Source: Taishania sp964580465 (GTDB lineage Bacteria; Bacteroidota; Bacteroidia; Flavobacteriales_D; Crocinitomicaceae). Taken from it: a stretch of DNA of 30,396 bases. The first letter of the stretch is position 1, and each line of letters begins with the position of its first letter. The stretch covers positions 1 to 30,396 of the forward strand of contig CAZOKJ010000028.1 in NCBI GenBank assembly GCA_964580465.1, read 5' to 3'. Positions 7,544 to 17,800 of the stretch are shown here, piece by piece. A program made the translations under genes and the position numbers. The notes beneath the pieces are model-generated. The model was not told the DNA's origin and searched no databases. It was given only the letters and a program-made list of their open reading frames with translations.

Positions 7544-9742
7544 TTAATAACAATCTGTTTTAACTTGCCCTTTTTGTTGGAAATAACTGAAAGACTTGTT
7601 AAGATGCGTTTTGCATGCTCTATCCAATACTTCAATGACGTTTTCTTGCATGGCTAATGAACCACAAATGTATACAATTGCTCCTTTTTTTAAAAGTTGA
7701 ATTAATTGCTCTTGATCGCGTTCAATGAGCATGTAAACATGTTTTTTCGCTTGTGTTTCTTCCCGAGAAAAAGCAAGATTGACGGTGCTTATTTGTTGTT
7801 CTTTTAGTTGTTTTTCTAAAATTGATTCATAGAGTGAAAAACTTTGTTGGGTGCGACCACCCCAGTAAAGGTGCACTGTTTTATGTTGCTTATTTGTTGT
7901 AGCCATTCCTAAAAAAGGTCCAATCCCTGTTCCATTAGAAATAAAAACAGCTTCTTTTTTAGGATTATAGTGAAAATCTGAGTTGTGTTTAATTCCTGCT
8001 TCTAAAACAGTCCCTTCCCCCAAGTTGATGAGGTAATTGGAACAAATACCGAAAGCGTGTTTTTTGACTGTTATCAAACACTGACCTTTTTCATCTTGTG
8101 CAATGGAATAATAACGTTCATAAGGATCTTGTGGTGGATAAACTGCCAATAAATCTCCTGATTGAAAACGGTGGTTTGTCAATGGTTTGAGTATTAAAAC
8201 AATGGTTTCTTCATCACCTTGACAGTAGCTGTTTTTAGAAACAACTTCAAACGAAAGAAGTGGAAGTTTTTTGTTTTCAACACTACTTGGTAACGTCAAT
8301 GGAATTTTTGTGATTAATTGCCAATCTTGCGACCATGATTTGAACGAATGATAAGATTGATTGTGAATTTTGACGAGTGAAGTTGCTTGCGAAGCATTGT
8401 TGTAAGAAGCAAGTAGTTGATCTATTTTTTCAGCAAAAGCACAGAAATCGGTATATGCCAATGAGCCGAAGCCAATTACTGAAAATTGAAAATCATGAGT
8501 TAATGGTTGTTTTTTCCACTTTTCAATAAACTTCGTTGCATTTGCAGGAGCTTCACCCACACCATGAGTGGAAGTTAATACAATTAACTGTTTTATTGAT
8601 TCACTCGGACGATAAGCATTCATTTCTGCTAAATGTGCTTTAGTTCCTTGTTCAATGAGTTGCTTTAAAAGTAGTTTAGCATAATTGCGCGTATTTCCAC
8701 TTTCGCTTCCGTATAAAATAAGAATAGAGCTTTCTTCTAGATTAAAACTGTTTTTTGTACGACCTTCTCTACTTTTCAGCGTCATACTAAAGCCTGAATA
8801 GATAAAATAAAGAATACTCGATGCTGCGACTCCCATCAAAGCAGCCCATAAAAAGGTACCTCTACCAGTGTGCCAATGCAAAGTAAACGCTGCCCATTGT
8901 TGTGAAGATGGAATTTCAACCTCTGCTAGGATGGTATTGTCGTATTGATCAACGGCGTATTGGTGAGTTGGCGTGTAAATGACAAAGTAATCTTCTTCAT
9001 CCGGAGAGAGAGGAAATTCAACTTTAGTGATTTCACCCAATTGAAGTTGCTTAAAATCAATTTTAGGAGCTTTTTCATTTTTATTTTCGATGTCAACAAC
9101 TAATTCTTTTGTGGTTTCTTTTGGGAGAATATGAAAACGTTGTAAAAATAAATAAGTAGCAGTTAGTGATAAGATGATGATAGGTAAAAATGCTAAACGT
9201 CCTAATACAACGTGGTAAAATTGTGCCTTGAATGATTTTTCAACTTTGTTGACAAGAGCTTTCCACGATTTTGTACGTTGAATAATCAGCACCATTCCTG
9301 AAATTGCGATTAAAAAGAGTAGGAGAGAGCTTAACCCCACTATGAAACGACCTGTTTGATCCAAAAAAAGCGAACGATGTAAGGTTGTCATCCATTCAAA
9401 GAAAGAAGATTTGGCATATTTTTCGCCTGCCTTTTCTCCTGTTGTAGGATTGAGTTGAAACGCAATGAAATCGCCATCATCTGTCATCACATCTGTGTTG
9501 AAAAACCCATGTTCATCTTTTTCAATGCTTGTGATTTCAAGATATTTAGTTTGTAAGCTATCAATCGTTTGTTGAAGCGAAACATGTTCCCATTCTTGTT
9601 TAAAGTTAGCTTTTGATTTTGCTTGAATGGGTTCAAGAGAAAGAATGGCACCGGTGATTGCAGCAAGTAATAAAAATAAAGAAGCCACCAAAGCTAAAAG
9701 TAGGTGGCTTAATCTCCAAATAGAACGTGTCATTGAACTCAA
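7544..9742 (-). CDS. PepSY-TM / flavodoxin / FNR fusion membrane reductase
   Basis: Membrane-bound flavoreductase of 732 residues. The N-terminal half is a PepSY-associated transmembrane unit: helices near residues 10-33, 132-155, 178-200 and 295-318, with a periplasmic loop containing SPDEEDYFVIYTP. Histidines near helix ends (H13, the LHWH motif before the last helix) could bind haem. A flavodoxin domain follows from about residue 336 (LYGSESGNTRNYA, FMN site; STHGVGEAP). A sulfite-reductase/P450-reductase-like FAD and NADPH module comes next (RYYSIA near 541, NGTGIGPF near 602, LYWGGR, VYICGS). It should pass electrons from cytosolic NADPH through FAD and FMN into the membrane segment. It is the last gene of an operon, three bases after the DUF2271 gene. 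The usual annotation would be sulfite reductase flavoprotein; the fusion suggests periplasmic delivery instead. Confidence 0.88.
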   Translation of the reverse strand: MSSMTRSIWRLSHLLLALVASLFLLLAAITGAILSLEPIQAKSKANFKQEWEHVSLQQTIDSLQTKYLEITSIEKDEHGFFNTDVMTDDGDFIAFQLNPTTGEKAGEKYAKSSFFEWMTTLHRSLFLDQTGRFIVGLSSLLLFLIAISGMVLIIQRTKSWKALVNKVEKSFKAQFYHVVLGRLAFLPIIILSLTATYLFLQRFHILPKETTKELVVDIENKNEKAPKIDFKQLQLGEITKVEFPLSPDEEDYFVIYTPTHQYAVDQYDNTILAEVEIPSSQQWAAFTLHWHTGRGTFLWAALMGVAASSILYFIYSGFSMTLKSREGRTKNSFNLEESSILILYGSESGNTRNYAKLLLKQLIEQGTKAHLAEMNAYRPSESIKQLIVLTSTHGVGEAPANATKFIEKWKKQPLTHDFQFSVIGFGSLAYTDFCAFAEKIDQLLASYNNASQATSLVKIHNQSYHSFKSWSQDWQLITKIPLTLPSSVENKKLPLLSFEVVSKNSYCQGDEETIVLILKPLTNHRFQSGDLLAVYPPQDPYERYYSIAQDEKGQCLITVKKHAFGICSNYLINLGEGTVLEAGIKHNSDFHYNPKKEAVFISNGTGIGPFLGMATTNKQHKTVHLYWGGRTQQSFSLYESILEKQLKEQQISTVNLAFSREETQAKKHVYMLIERDQEQLIQLLKKGAIVYICGSLAMQENVIEVLDRACKTHLNKSFSYFQQKGQVKTDCY

Positions 9743-9745
9743 ATT

Positions 9746-10228
9746 TTAAGCAGGAATCAAACGTACGTAGCGAATAAATCCATTTCCTTCTATTTTTTTG
9801 TTGATGTTGTCGGCTTTTAATTCGAATTCTACATCTTTTTCATGGTATTTTTGCTCTTCAACAGCAGATTCAAAGCGAATTTTATATCCTTTGTCAATTT
9901 TAGTTGAAGGGATTTTAATTAGAGCAATGGTGCGCTCACCTCCAGCAATAGAAGCGCCAGTGATTCCATCAAGTTTGTCTTTTGAACTTTTTTGAAAAGA
10001 CCACCAACTTTTTAATTCGTCGTACCATTTATTTTCCTTCCCAGCTACATACAATGTTTTATCGTATTTGCCGTCAGGTGTAATTAATGAAACGGCAACA
10101 TAAGCGCCTTCTCCCGTGTAGTTGACTAATTGAATCATTGTTTTAAAGCGAACTTCACTCTCGCTAGAATTAAATGCAAACCCAATGAAAATAAGGGCTG
10201 CAACGATGCTTAATTTACCTAATTTCAT
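9746..10228 (-). CDS. Exported DUF2271 protein with a candidate flavinylation motif
   Basis: A 160-residue protein with an N-terminal signal peptide (MKLGKLSIVAALIFIGFAF) and a beta-rich body typical of DUF2271: LVNYTGEGAYVAVSLITPDG, then KWYDELKSWW, then a charged C-terminal sheet. Residues 87-94 read DGITGASI, close to the D-x-x-(S/T)-G-A-(T/S) pattern that ApbE modifies by attaching FMN to the last hydroxyl residue. This makes it a candidate periplasmic flavin carrier that accepts electrons from the PepSY reductase encoded three bases downstream. It starts five bases after the ankyrin gene stop, so all three genes form one operon. Family assignment is from memory of DUF2271 sequences. The flavin role is inference, and no apbE gene is in the window. 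Confidence 0.78.
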   Translation of the reverse strand: MKLGKLSIVAALIFIGFAFNSSESEVRFKTMIQLVNYTGEGAYVAVSLITPDGKYDKTLYVAGKENKWYDELKSWWSFQKSSKDKLDGITGASIAGGERTIALIKIPSTKIDKGYKIRFESAVEEQKYHEKDVEFELKADNINKKIEGNGFIRYVRLIPA

Positions 10229-10233
10229 AATTC

Positions 10234-11745
10234 TTATTTTAAAAAGTCGATACTAACGTTGTTTTTTTGTAATAACTCATTCTCAGAAGCTAATTCGTAT
10301 GCACTTTCTCCAAATTCTGTTGTTATTGCTTTATCAGCTCCAAATTTAATTAATAATTTTAACAATGAACCATCTTTATCCATAGAAGCTGCAATGTGCA
10401 AAGGTGCTAATCCATCTCCGTTTAAAGCGTTGATGTTATAATTACCTGTTTTTGCAAATTCTTCGATTAAGTAGGTGTTCATTTGTTGTGTAGCGATGTG
10501 CAATAAGTTATTGTCGTTTCCTTGCAAAGCATTTTCTTTGAAGCCTGCTTTACTTAAAAGTGCTAATTTGTTGGTAAAATCTTCTTTGTTTTTGAAATAA
10601 CGAACTAAATAATAGCTTAAATCGTTGCCAAGTGCATCTTTCTCTTGAACAGAAACGCCGTTACTAAGTAAAATAGCAACAATTTTGTCTTCGTTGCTCA
10701 TAACAGCTTGCATAAGTGCAGTTTGACCGTCTTTGTTTTTTAAATTAATTGCTTTTGACTTTACAATGAAACGCTCTAAAATTGATGGGTCGTTTTGTCC
10801 TCGTGCAGCTAACATAAATGGTGAGTTGCCATGCTCATCTTGAGCGTCAACACTCAATCCTTTTGAAAGGAAGTAATCTACAACAGCTGTGTCTTTTACG
10901 CGAACAACATTGTGCAAGGCAGTGTTGCCATTTGTTGTTTTATCAGTAGGCTTTAATTTTAACCCTTCTAAGAATTGATACATTTCAACTTTGTTGCTAT
11001 ATGCACGTGTTCCTTGTGAAGCCATCATAAAGGCATTTCCACCATCTTTAGCTATTGTGCCTGGTTTTATTCCTACTTTTATTAAGTCTTTTAACAAATC
11101 AATGTTGCCACCTTTAGAAGCATAGGCAAAAATAGAATAACCTAAATCGTCCGTTGCTTTAAGATCCATTCCTTTTGAAATGAAATACTTAGTGTCATCT
11201 ATGTGTTTCATCGTTGAACTAGCCAACAACAACAAAGTAGCGCCACTTCTGTCACGTTCATTTTTTAATACAACGCCATTTTTTTCAAACAATTCATAGA
11301 TTGCTTGGTCTTTTTGTCCGTTCATGGCAGCGAAAACAGGTGCTGAATATCCTTTTTCATCTATGTGTTTTACATTCGCTCCTTTTTTAACTAAATGCTC
11401 CATGACAGGTAAATTTCCTTGAACAGCAGCCCAGAAAATATACGTTCTTCCATCATGGGTGATTTTATTGACATGATTTTCAGGGAATGATAGTAAATAA
11501 TCAACTACTTCAAAAGGAGCTTTGTTGGTAATGGCCATGCACGTTGCATCAAAATTAGCTGGATTCATCGTAATTGGACTGTTTCCTTCAGCTACTTTTT
11601 GCTGAACGATTTCCAACGTTGGATTACTCGCCCAAAAAGCACGGTCTAATAAAGCATTTTTTTGCTGTGCAATTGAAATAGACACCGTACCTAAAACAAT
11701 TGTTGTCGAAAGTGTCAGACGATTTAATATGTGTTGTGCAATCAT
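10234..11745 (-). CDS. Periplasmic ankyrin-repeat protein
   Basis: A 503-residue exported protein: signal peptide MIAQHILNRLTLSTTIVLG ending near SIAQQ, then about eleven ankyrin repeats filling the rest. Clear repeats include DGRTYIFWAAVQGNLPVME, TNGNTALHNVV, KDGQTALMQAVMSNEDKIV and GDGLAPLHIAASMDKDGSLL. No catalytic domain is present, so a scaffolding or ligand-binding role is likely. It is the first gene of an operon with the DUF2271 protein (five-base gap) and the PepSY flavoreductase (three-base gap), which suggests it binds or supports the periplasmic part of that redox chain. A TTAATTTG at 11785-11778 on the minus strand resembles a -7 element with one mismatch, but no -33 element is placed correctly. 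Confidence 0.85.
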   Translation of the reverse strand: MIAQHILNRLTLSTTIVLGTVSISIAQQKNALLDRAFWASNPTLEIVQQKVAEGNSPITMNPANFDATCMAITNKAPFEVVDYLLSFPENHVNKITHDGRTYIFWAAVQGNLPVMEHLVKKGANVKHIDEKGYSAPVFAAMNGQKDQAIYELFEKNGVVLKNERDRSGATLLLLASSTMKHIDDTKYFISKGMDLKATDDLGYSIFAYASKGGNIDLLKDLIKVGIKPGTIAKDGGNAFMMASQGTRAYSNKVEMYQFLEGLKLKPTDKTTNGNTALHNVVRVKDTAVVDYFLSKGLSVDAQDEHGNSPFMLAARGQNDPSILERFIVKSKAINLKNKDGQTALMQAVMSNEDKIVAILLSNGVSVQEKDALGNDLSYYLVRYFKNKEDFTNKLALLSKAGFKENALQGNDNNLLHIATQQMNTYLIEEFAKTGNYNINALNGDGLAPLHIAASMDKDGSLLKLLIKFGADKAITTEFGESAYELASENELLQKNNVSIDFLK

Positions 11746-11807
11746 TATTTTTATCTATTTAAAATCATTCTAAATTGCAAATTAAGTAAAAATACATGCA
11801 TGAAAGA

Positions 11808-11843
11808 ATAAAAACTGTGCCAAAAAAATCAATTTTGGCACAG
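11808..11843 (-). terminator. Rho-independent terminator after the alpha-2-macroglobulin gene
   Basis: CTGTGCCAAAA (11815-11825) and TTTTGGCACAG (11833-11843) form an exact 11-bp stem with a 7-base loop. On the minus strand it is followed by TTTTTATTC. It lies 31 bases past the stop codon of the large gene and separates it from the ankyrin operon. Confidence 0.85.
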
Positions 11844-11873
11844 AATACCACAAAAAAGGTATGATTTTATTGT

Positions 11874-14800
11874 TTATTCAACCAATACTCTCACGCCATT
11901 TGAATGTGATTTGAACTCTGGAGCGTACATACACTCAATCAGCGCAAAACCATTGGAGAAATCTCCGCTGTGTGTTGCTCTTAAGTCGTATTCGAATACA
12001 AACGTTCCTTTTGGTAAATAATCAAAGAAGAAATGGGTTGCTACGTCTTTCGTACTTTCGTAATAGCCTAGTCTATCTTGGCGTTTGTATGAAGACAATA
12101 CATTCACAGGTTCAAATCCAGCAGCGCGATAATCTTTCATGTGAACAAATTCCATATCACGATCATTGTACAATTCAATTCTTACTCTGATTTTATCTCC
12201 GCGTTTTACTTTTTCTCCGTCTTCAATTGGAACAATCACTTCGCCGGCATCCGTCATTTTAACAACAAATAATTGCTTGTTCAATTTTAAGTTCGTTGCT
12301 GCGCTTGTGACTTTGTCCATTGATTCAAAATATTGCCAGTACATAGCTCCCCAACTGAAACCATCTGTTTTGCGAGTTACTTTTACCTTTCCTAAGTCGG
12401 ATTTTACTTCTTTACCTGTCCAACTTGCTTGGAAGTAACCTGTTCCAGCTTCAACAGCTGCACCAAAATCAGTTGGATTGATTTCTGTTCCATTGATTTC
12501 TATTTTGACTTGTTCGCTTTGTTGAGCAAATGAGTTGCCTCCTAATAATAATGCGTAACTTGCATTAGCTGTTGCTGTTGTTGTTTTCCAATCATTGGTT
12601 TGTTTATTGCGCAATAACCAAATTTTAGCATCATTGATTGCTTTTTGATCTTGTTTGATGTAATGCAATGCTTCAATAATCAATGCTTGTGTTTCAATAG
12701 GTGCTTGGTACCAGAAATAACCGCTTGTATTTTCTTTCCAATACATTCCCATATCTTCGTTGGAAATAGAGCGTTCTAAAATAGACTTCATAATGTCATT
12801 TGCTAAGTTAGCGTTTCCATTTCTATGACTTGCTAAAGCAACCATTGCTTGGTTGTTCAAATTGAATTTAGTCCATGCTTTTTCTGTATTTTCTTTATAG
12901 AATTGATAAGCTTCTTCTACTTTTTTGTTCATTTTAATGGTTGGGAAAAACGAACGAGCATATAAATACTGAACATTGGTTGGGTTATATTGCACGTCTT
13001 TGTATTTTTCCTTCCATTTCAACCATTCATTGTAATCGTCCAAGATACGATCATCTATGTATGCAACCGCTTTTTCAATCATGCGTTGCACTTTTTTGTC
13101 TTCTTTTACACTTGTAATGCCTAATTGATTCAAGTGTCCCATTCCACTTACAATTGCTTGTGTGATGTAGCGATTTTCACGCATTCCCGGGAACCATGGG
13201 AAACCTCCATTGCTTACTTGCGCTTCTGTTAACTGTTGCAAGTTTTTAGCTAATTCAGCATCCATTCGAGCAAAATCGAACAATAAAGCCACTCGTTTTT
13301 TGCGTTCTGTTTGATCCTTAGCTTGCAATACCCACGGTGTTTCTTCTAAGATAACAGATTTCAATTGCTGATTTTTCTCTAAGTTAGAGAGGAAAGCTTC
13401 TGGAGAACTATTTTTCCATTGGTCAAATACTTCTTTGATTTTAGGAGAAGAACGAACAATATTACTAGCAATTGCATTGGCGTAGTAACGCGTGAAAATT
13501 TGCTCTGAACAACTATATGGATATTCCATCATATAAGGCAAGGCTTGGATAACATACCAGGCAGGATTGGAAGTGTATTCCAATGTAACAGCATGATGTA
13601 TTAAACTGTTAGATTGCCCACTATTAACTAATTTGTTAAAAGTAAAATCTTTGCCACCTTTTCCATTGTTGGTCAATGGAAGTGATTCAGTTACCAACAC
13701 TTTATCCGTTAAAATAGGCACAAATAACTCCTCACCATCTGTGTGGTTTTCTGTTTTTGCACTTACGCGTAAGTTGAGTGAACCTATGAATTCTGGAACT
13801 TTAATTGTCCACGAAGCAACTGTACTTTGATTGGCATCAATCTCGATGTTTTCATCAATTTTAGTTAAACTAAATTCAGCATCCAATGGTTTTTTAGTGA
13901 CAGCATCCAATAGCTGAATTTTAGCAGTTCCTCTTACTTGCTTGTCTAGTAGGTTACTAATTTTAGCTGTGATGGTAACTTCATCACCAGTACGCATGAA
14001 GCGAGGTAAATTGGTTTGAACCATCAATTCTTTTTGAGTAACTAACTCTTTTTGAATGTGAGCAAACGATACATCTTTTGTGTGAGCAATGCCTTTGATG
14101 TTCCATTTTGTTAAGGATTCAGGAACGGTGAAATTGACCAAAATTGCGCCATCGACATCTGTTTTTAATTGCGGCAAAAAGAAAGCTGTTTCGTTAAAGT
14201 TAGAACGAAGCGGAATTGTTGCTTCTTTTTCAGAATTGTTTGTGCCTTCATCGCTTTCATACTTGCCAATGACAACAGACTTGATGTTAACTTCTTCGAG
14301 GTTTTTATCGCTCATGCCACTATCTTCCGTTGTTACAACACTACTCGCTTTTCTTGTGGGCATTCTACTGATATCTTCACGCATAAGGACTGCTCCTGAG
14401 GCAACACCATCTCTAGCACCTCTTACTTGAATTCCATCAATGTAATAATAACCATCAAAGTAATTATAGCCAAACAAGTTTAATTTTGGCAAGGAATAAG
14501 TAGGAATGAAAGAAGAATAATAAGGATTGTAACCATAAGTTCTGCTGTAAGCATTGCCAAATCCAGTTTGTTCGCGACCAATGTAGTTACTATTGGAGTG
14601 GAATGGACTAAAGAACATAGAATGTGTTTTAAAAGCCTCTAAAGAAGCGTCGTACATGGCAATCAATAGTTCCGCAGCAACTTTTTCCTTTTTTGGGCCA
14701 GTAATGCGCAAACGCCATTCTTCTTGCTCACCAGGTGCTAACTTATCACGGAATGTTTCAAAGCTAACTTGCAATTGCTTATTGGTATATGGTACGTTGA

Positions 14801-17800
14801 CGTCCACTTGTTTTTCGTAGTATTCACCGTATTTGAATGTTGAAAAATGAATGGCAACATTTCCGCGGTAAGATTCTTCAATTTTAAAAGGAACATTTTT
14901 TTGCTCATTGTTTAATGTAACAAACTGCTGGCTGATTACTTTTCCATCTAGCACAACTTCCATTTTAATTAATTGATTCGTCAACTTTGATGCTAGGCTT
15001 AATTGAATTGTTTCACCAGGTTCTGCAACTGTTTTTGAAGCAATTACATCAAAAACAGCTTCTGTTAATGCAATTTTTGAAGAAGGATCAATAACTTGGA
15101 TGTACTGTTCGTTTTTAACCTCTTTGTTGTCCTTGTCTTTTGTGATTGTTTCAACCAAGTAGAATCCAGCTTTCATTTTAGAAGCATCGATTGTTACAAG
15201 AGTTGTTTGCTCATTGTCAAAAGAATACGTGTAAACTGTGTTGGTCTTTTTTTGCATATCAGCATATACTGATACGTAAGGAAAGTGAGGGAATGCTTTT
15301 TCAAAAGTTGCTTCACTCATCAATGGCATATCAGGATCAGCCCATGGACGTTCACGTTTTGTGTTTTTGTATTTATTTTCCAACAAAACAAATCGAATAG
15401 TACCTTTTGAAGGCATTGCTTTGGAATCTGCATTAATGGTTTCAACTGTCATTCTGTTTTCTTGATTTTTGAAAAAATCTGAGAGTGAAACGTTTAACTG
15501 CAAAGAAGCATCGCTTAAATTCATTTGTTTTGTACCAGTGCGTGTTTCTCCATTGGCGTCCGTAACTTCTACACTGATGGAATAGTTGTAATGAACAGCT
15601 TCTTTTTTATCTGTTTCTCTGTCGGCATCGAAAAAGAAAGAAAAGTTTCCTTCAGCATCCGTCGTCACATTTCCTTTTGAAACGATGATTTCTTCGTTTT
15701 TAATTGGGAAAAAACGGAATGAATAACGCCAAATAGGTGAAAAGGCAGTGCGTTTTACAACGTAACTAACATGTGCATGGTCAACAGCATTTCCAGCATA
15801 AGCATTGGCTTTCCCTTTTATTTCAATTTTATCCCCTAATTGATACGCTTTATCAGATTGCAATAATTGCACACTAAACGTAGGACGCTTGTATTCTTCC
15901 ACCGAGAAGTTGATGGAACCTTTTGGCGTATGCAAGGTCATCTGTCCAGTTAAACCAGAAGAAGGAAGCTTGAAACTACCTGTGAAAGATCCGTATTCAT
16001 TGCTTGATAATTTCAAGGAATGAACGTCTTGATAGTTGACATCTTTGAGTGTAACGGTGACGTTCTCATTGGGAGCAATGCGCGATTTTTTATTCAGCGT
16101 TTTCAAACGAATTCCTTTGAAATATACCGTTTGTCCTGGTCGATAAATTGCCCTGTCGGTGAATAAATGATCTTGAGTTGTTTCTTGCGTTGACTCTTTG
16201 TAAGAATAAAAATACGTAGAAGAGCTTAACAAATCATTTTTGTATTTCACTTTTACAATGTGGTAATTATTGGCATCTTGCAACGTCATTTTAGCCATTC
16301 CATTTACATCTGTTTTGTAACTTCCAACTGTAGAAATAACGTCTCTACGAGTGGTGTAGTTGTAAAGTCTTCGTTGCAATTCAACAGTAGCGCTAGCAAT
16401 TGGTTCTCCAGTGTGACGATTAACAACTTGAATGGTAGAAGTTTTGTAGTCATCTTTGGTGATGGTATAAGCAAGATTAGTCACTTTAAACTCACTTGTC
16501 CAAAAAGCTTCTGTTTTTTCATTTGAAAGATTGTCGCTTGTGCCGATGACAAGGAAGTAATTGCCAATAGGCAAACCTTGAAGACTAATTTCTGTGGAGT
16601 GTTGATTAAAATCACTTGTCTTAGGCAGATCAACTTTGTAACTTGTTAACTGTTTATAGTTTGCAATACGCTTATTCAAATCCTGGTAATAATTGGTGTT
16701 TTTTTCTGGATTAAATTCATACACTTGAACAAAAACGTGTTCGACGTTTTTAAAATCAATTTTTGATAAAATAGCTTGATTTGGATATTGATAAGCTTCT
16801 ATTTCAGCGTTAATTGTTTTCTTTTCAATGGAATTTTTAATTGTTTCACAATAAGACGCCCCATAAGAAGACGGAAAATTAGCAATGGTTTCCACGCAAA
16901 GTTGGTGTGCACGAACTAAGTAATCAGAGCTTTCTCCTTGGCTGGTTCGTTTTTCATTTAATTTTACCCATAAATTAGCAATGTTTGCATTTATTTCAGC
17001 AACAATTGGCTGATTTTTAGCAGCTTTTTGTTCACGCATTAATGCTTCTTCATACCATTGATCTTTTTGCCCGAGTTCGGTTTTTTCATTGGCAAATTTT
17101 AGTCGCTTTAGTGTGTTTCTAGCCTTGGCAATGGGATATTGATTGGAAGCATGAAAACGGGTGAGGTCTTGCATGATTTTTGTCCAATGCAAGGTGTTAG
17201 AAAGGCTATCTGTTGTTTTTGTATTAATAACGAGGTATTCTTCATCTGTGCCCCAAAAGTTTTTTGAGTTGACGGTGAATTTAGATGCAGGTCGTGTAAT
17301 ACTTGCTTCATCATTGCTAAAGAAGCTCAATGCATCATGCGCTAACAAATCATACAAAGTAGGTGTAGATTCATAGGTTTCTTTTTTATCTACATTCAGA
17401 ATATAGCTATACTCTTTTAAAGGTGTTTTTTGCAACAATTCTTTGTTCTCCAATGATGCAACCAAACTCTTTTGAGCAGTGTCAACAATTGCTTTTAAAT
17501 CCCAAGTTGTGATGTCATTTTTTTCAAAATCAACAGTTTGAGTTCTATTGTAAAAACGATAACGATTGTTTTGATAGTACGACCAGATCATTCTTCCTTT
17601 TACGGAGGACAATAGCTGTCTAAGTGGTTCTTTGTTTTGTGCTCTCAACGTTTCGATTCGATTCAAGGCATTTGTAAAATCGTTTTCTTCCAATTCACTT
17701 GAAAGTTTTAGTTGATACATGATTGCTCTAAACTGCTCTTGCTGGTTGTTTTCTTTTTCAGCAGCAGCAAAGATGATATCTACCAGCTCCAATGCTGATT

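Noticed and set aside
7544..9742. Assimilatory sulfite reductase flavoprotein (CysJ)
   Set aside because: No hemoprotein (CysI) gene or sulfate assimilation gene is nearby, and the N-terminal PepSY membrane unit is absent from CysJ.
14089..14430. Plus-strand ORFs of 76-113 codons opposite the alpha-2-macroglobulin gene
   Set aside because: They are antisense shadows of a well-supported 2040-codon gene, without ribosome-binding sites or recognisable motifs.
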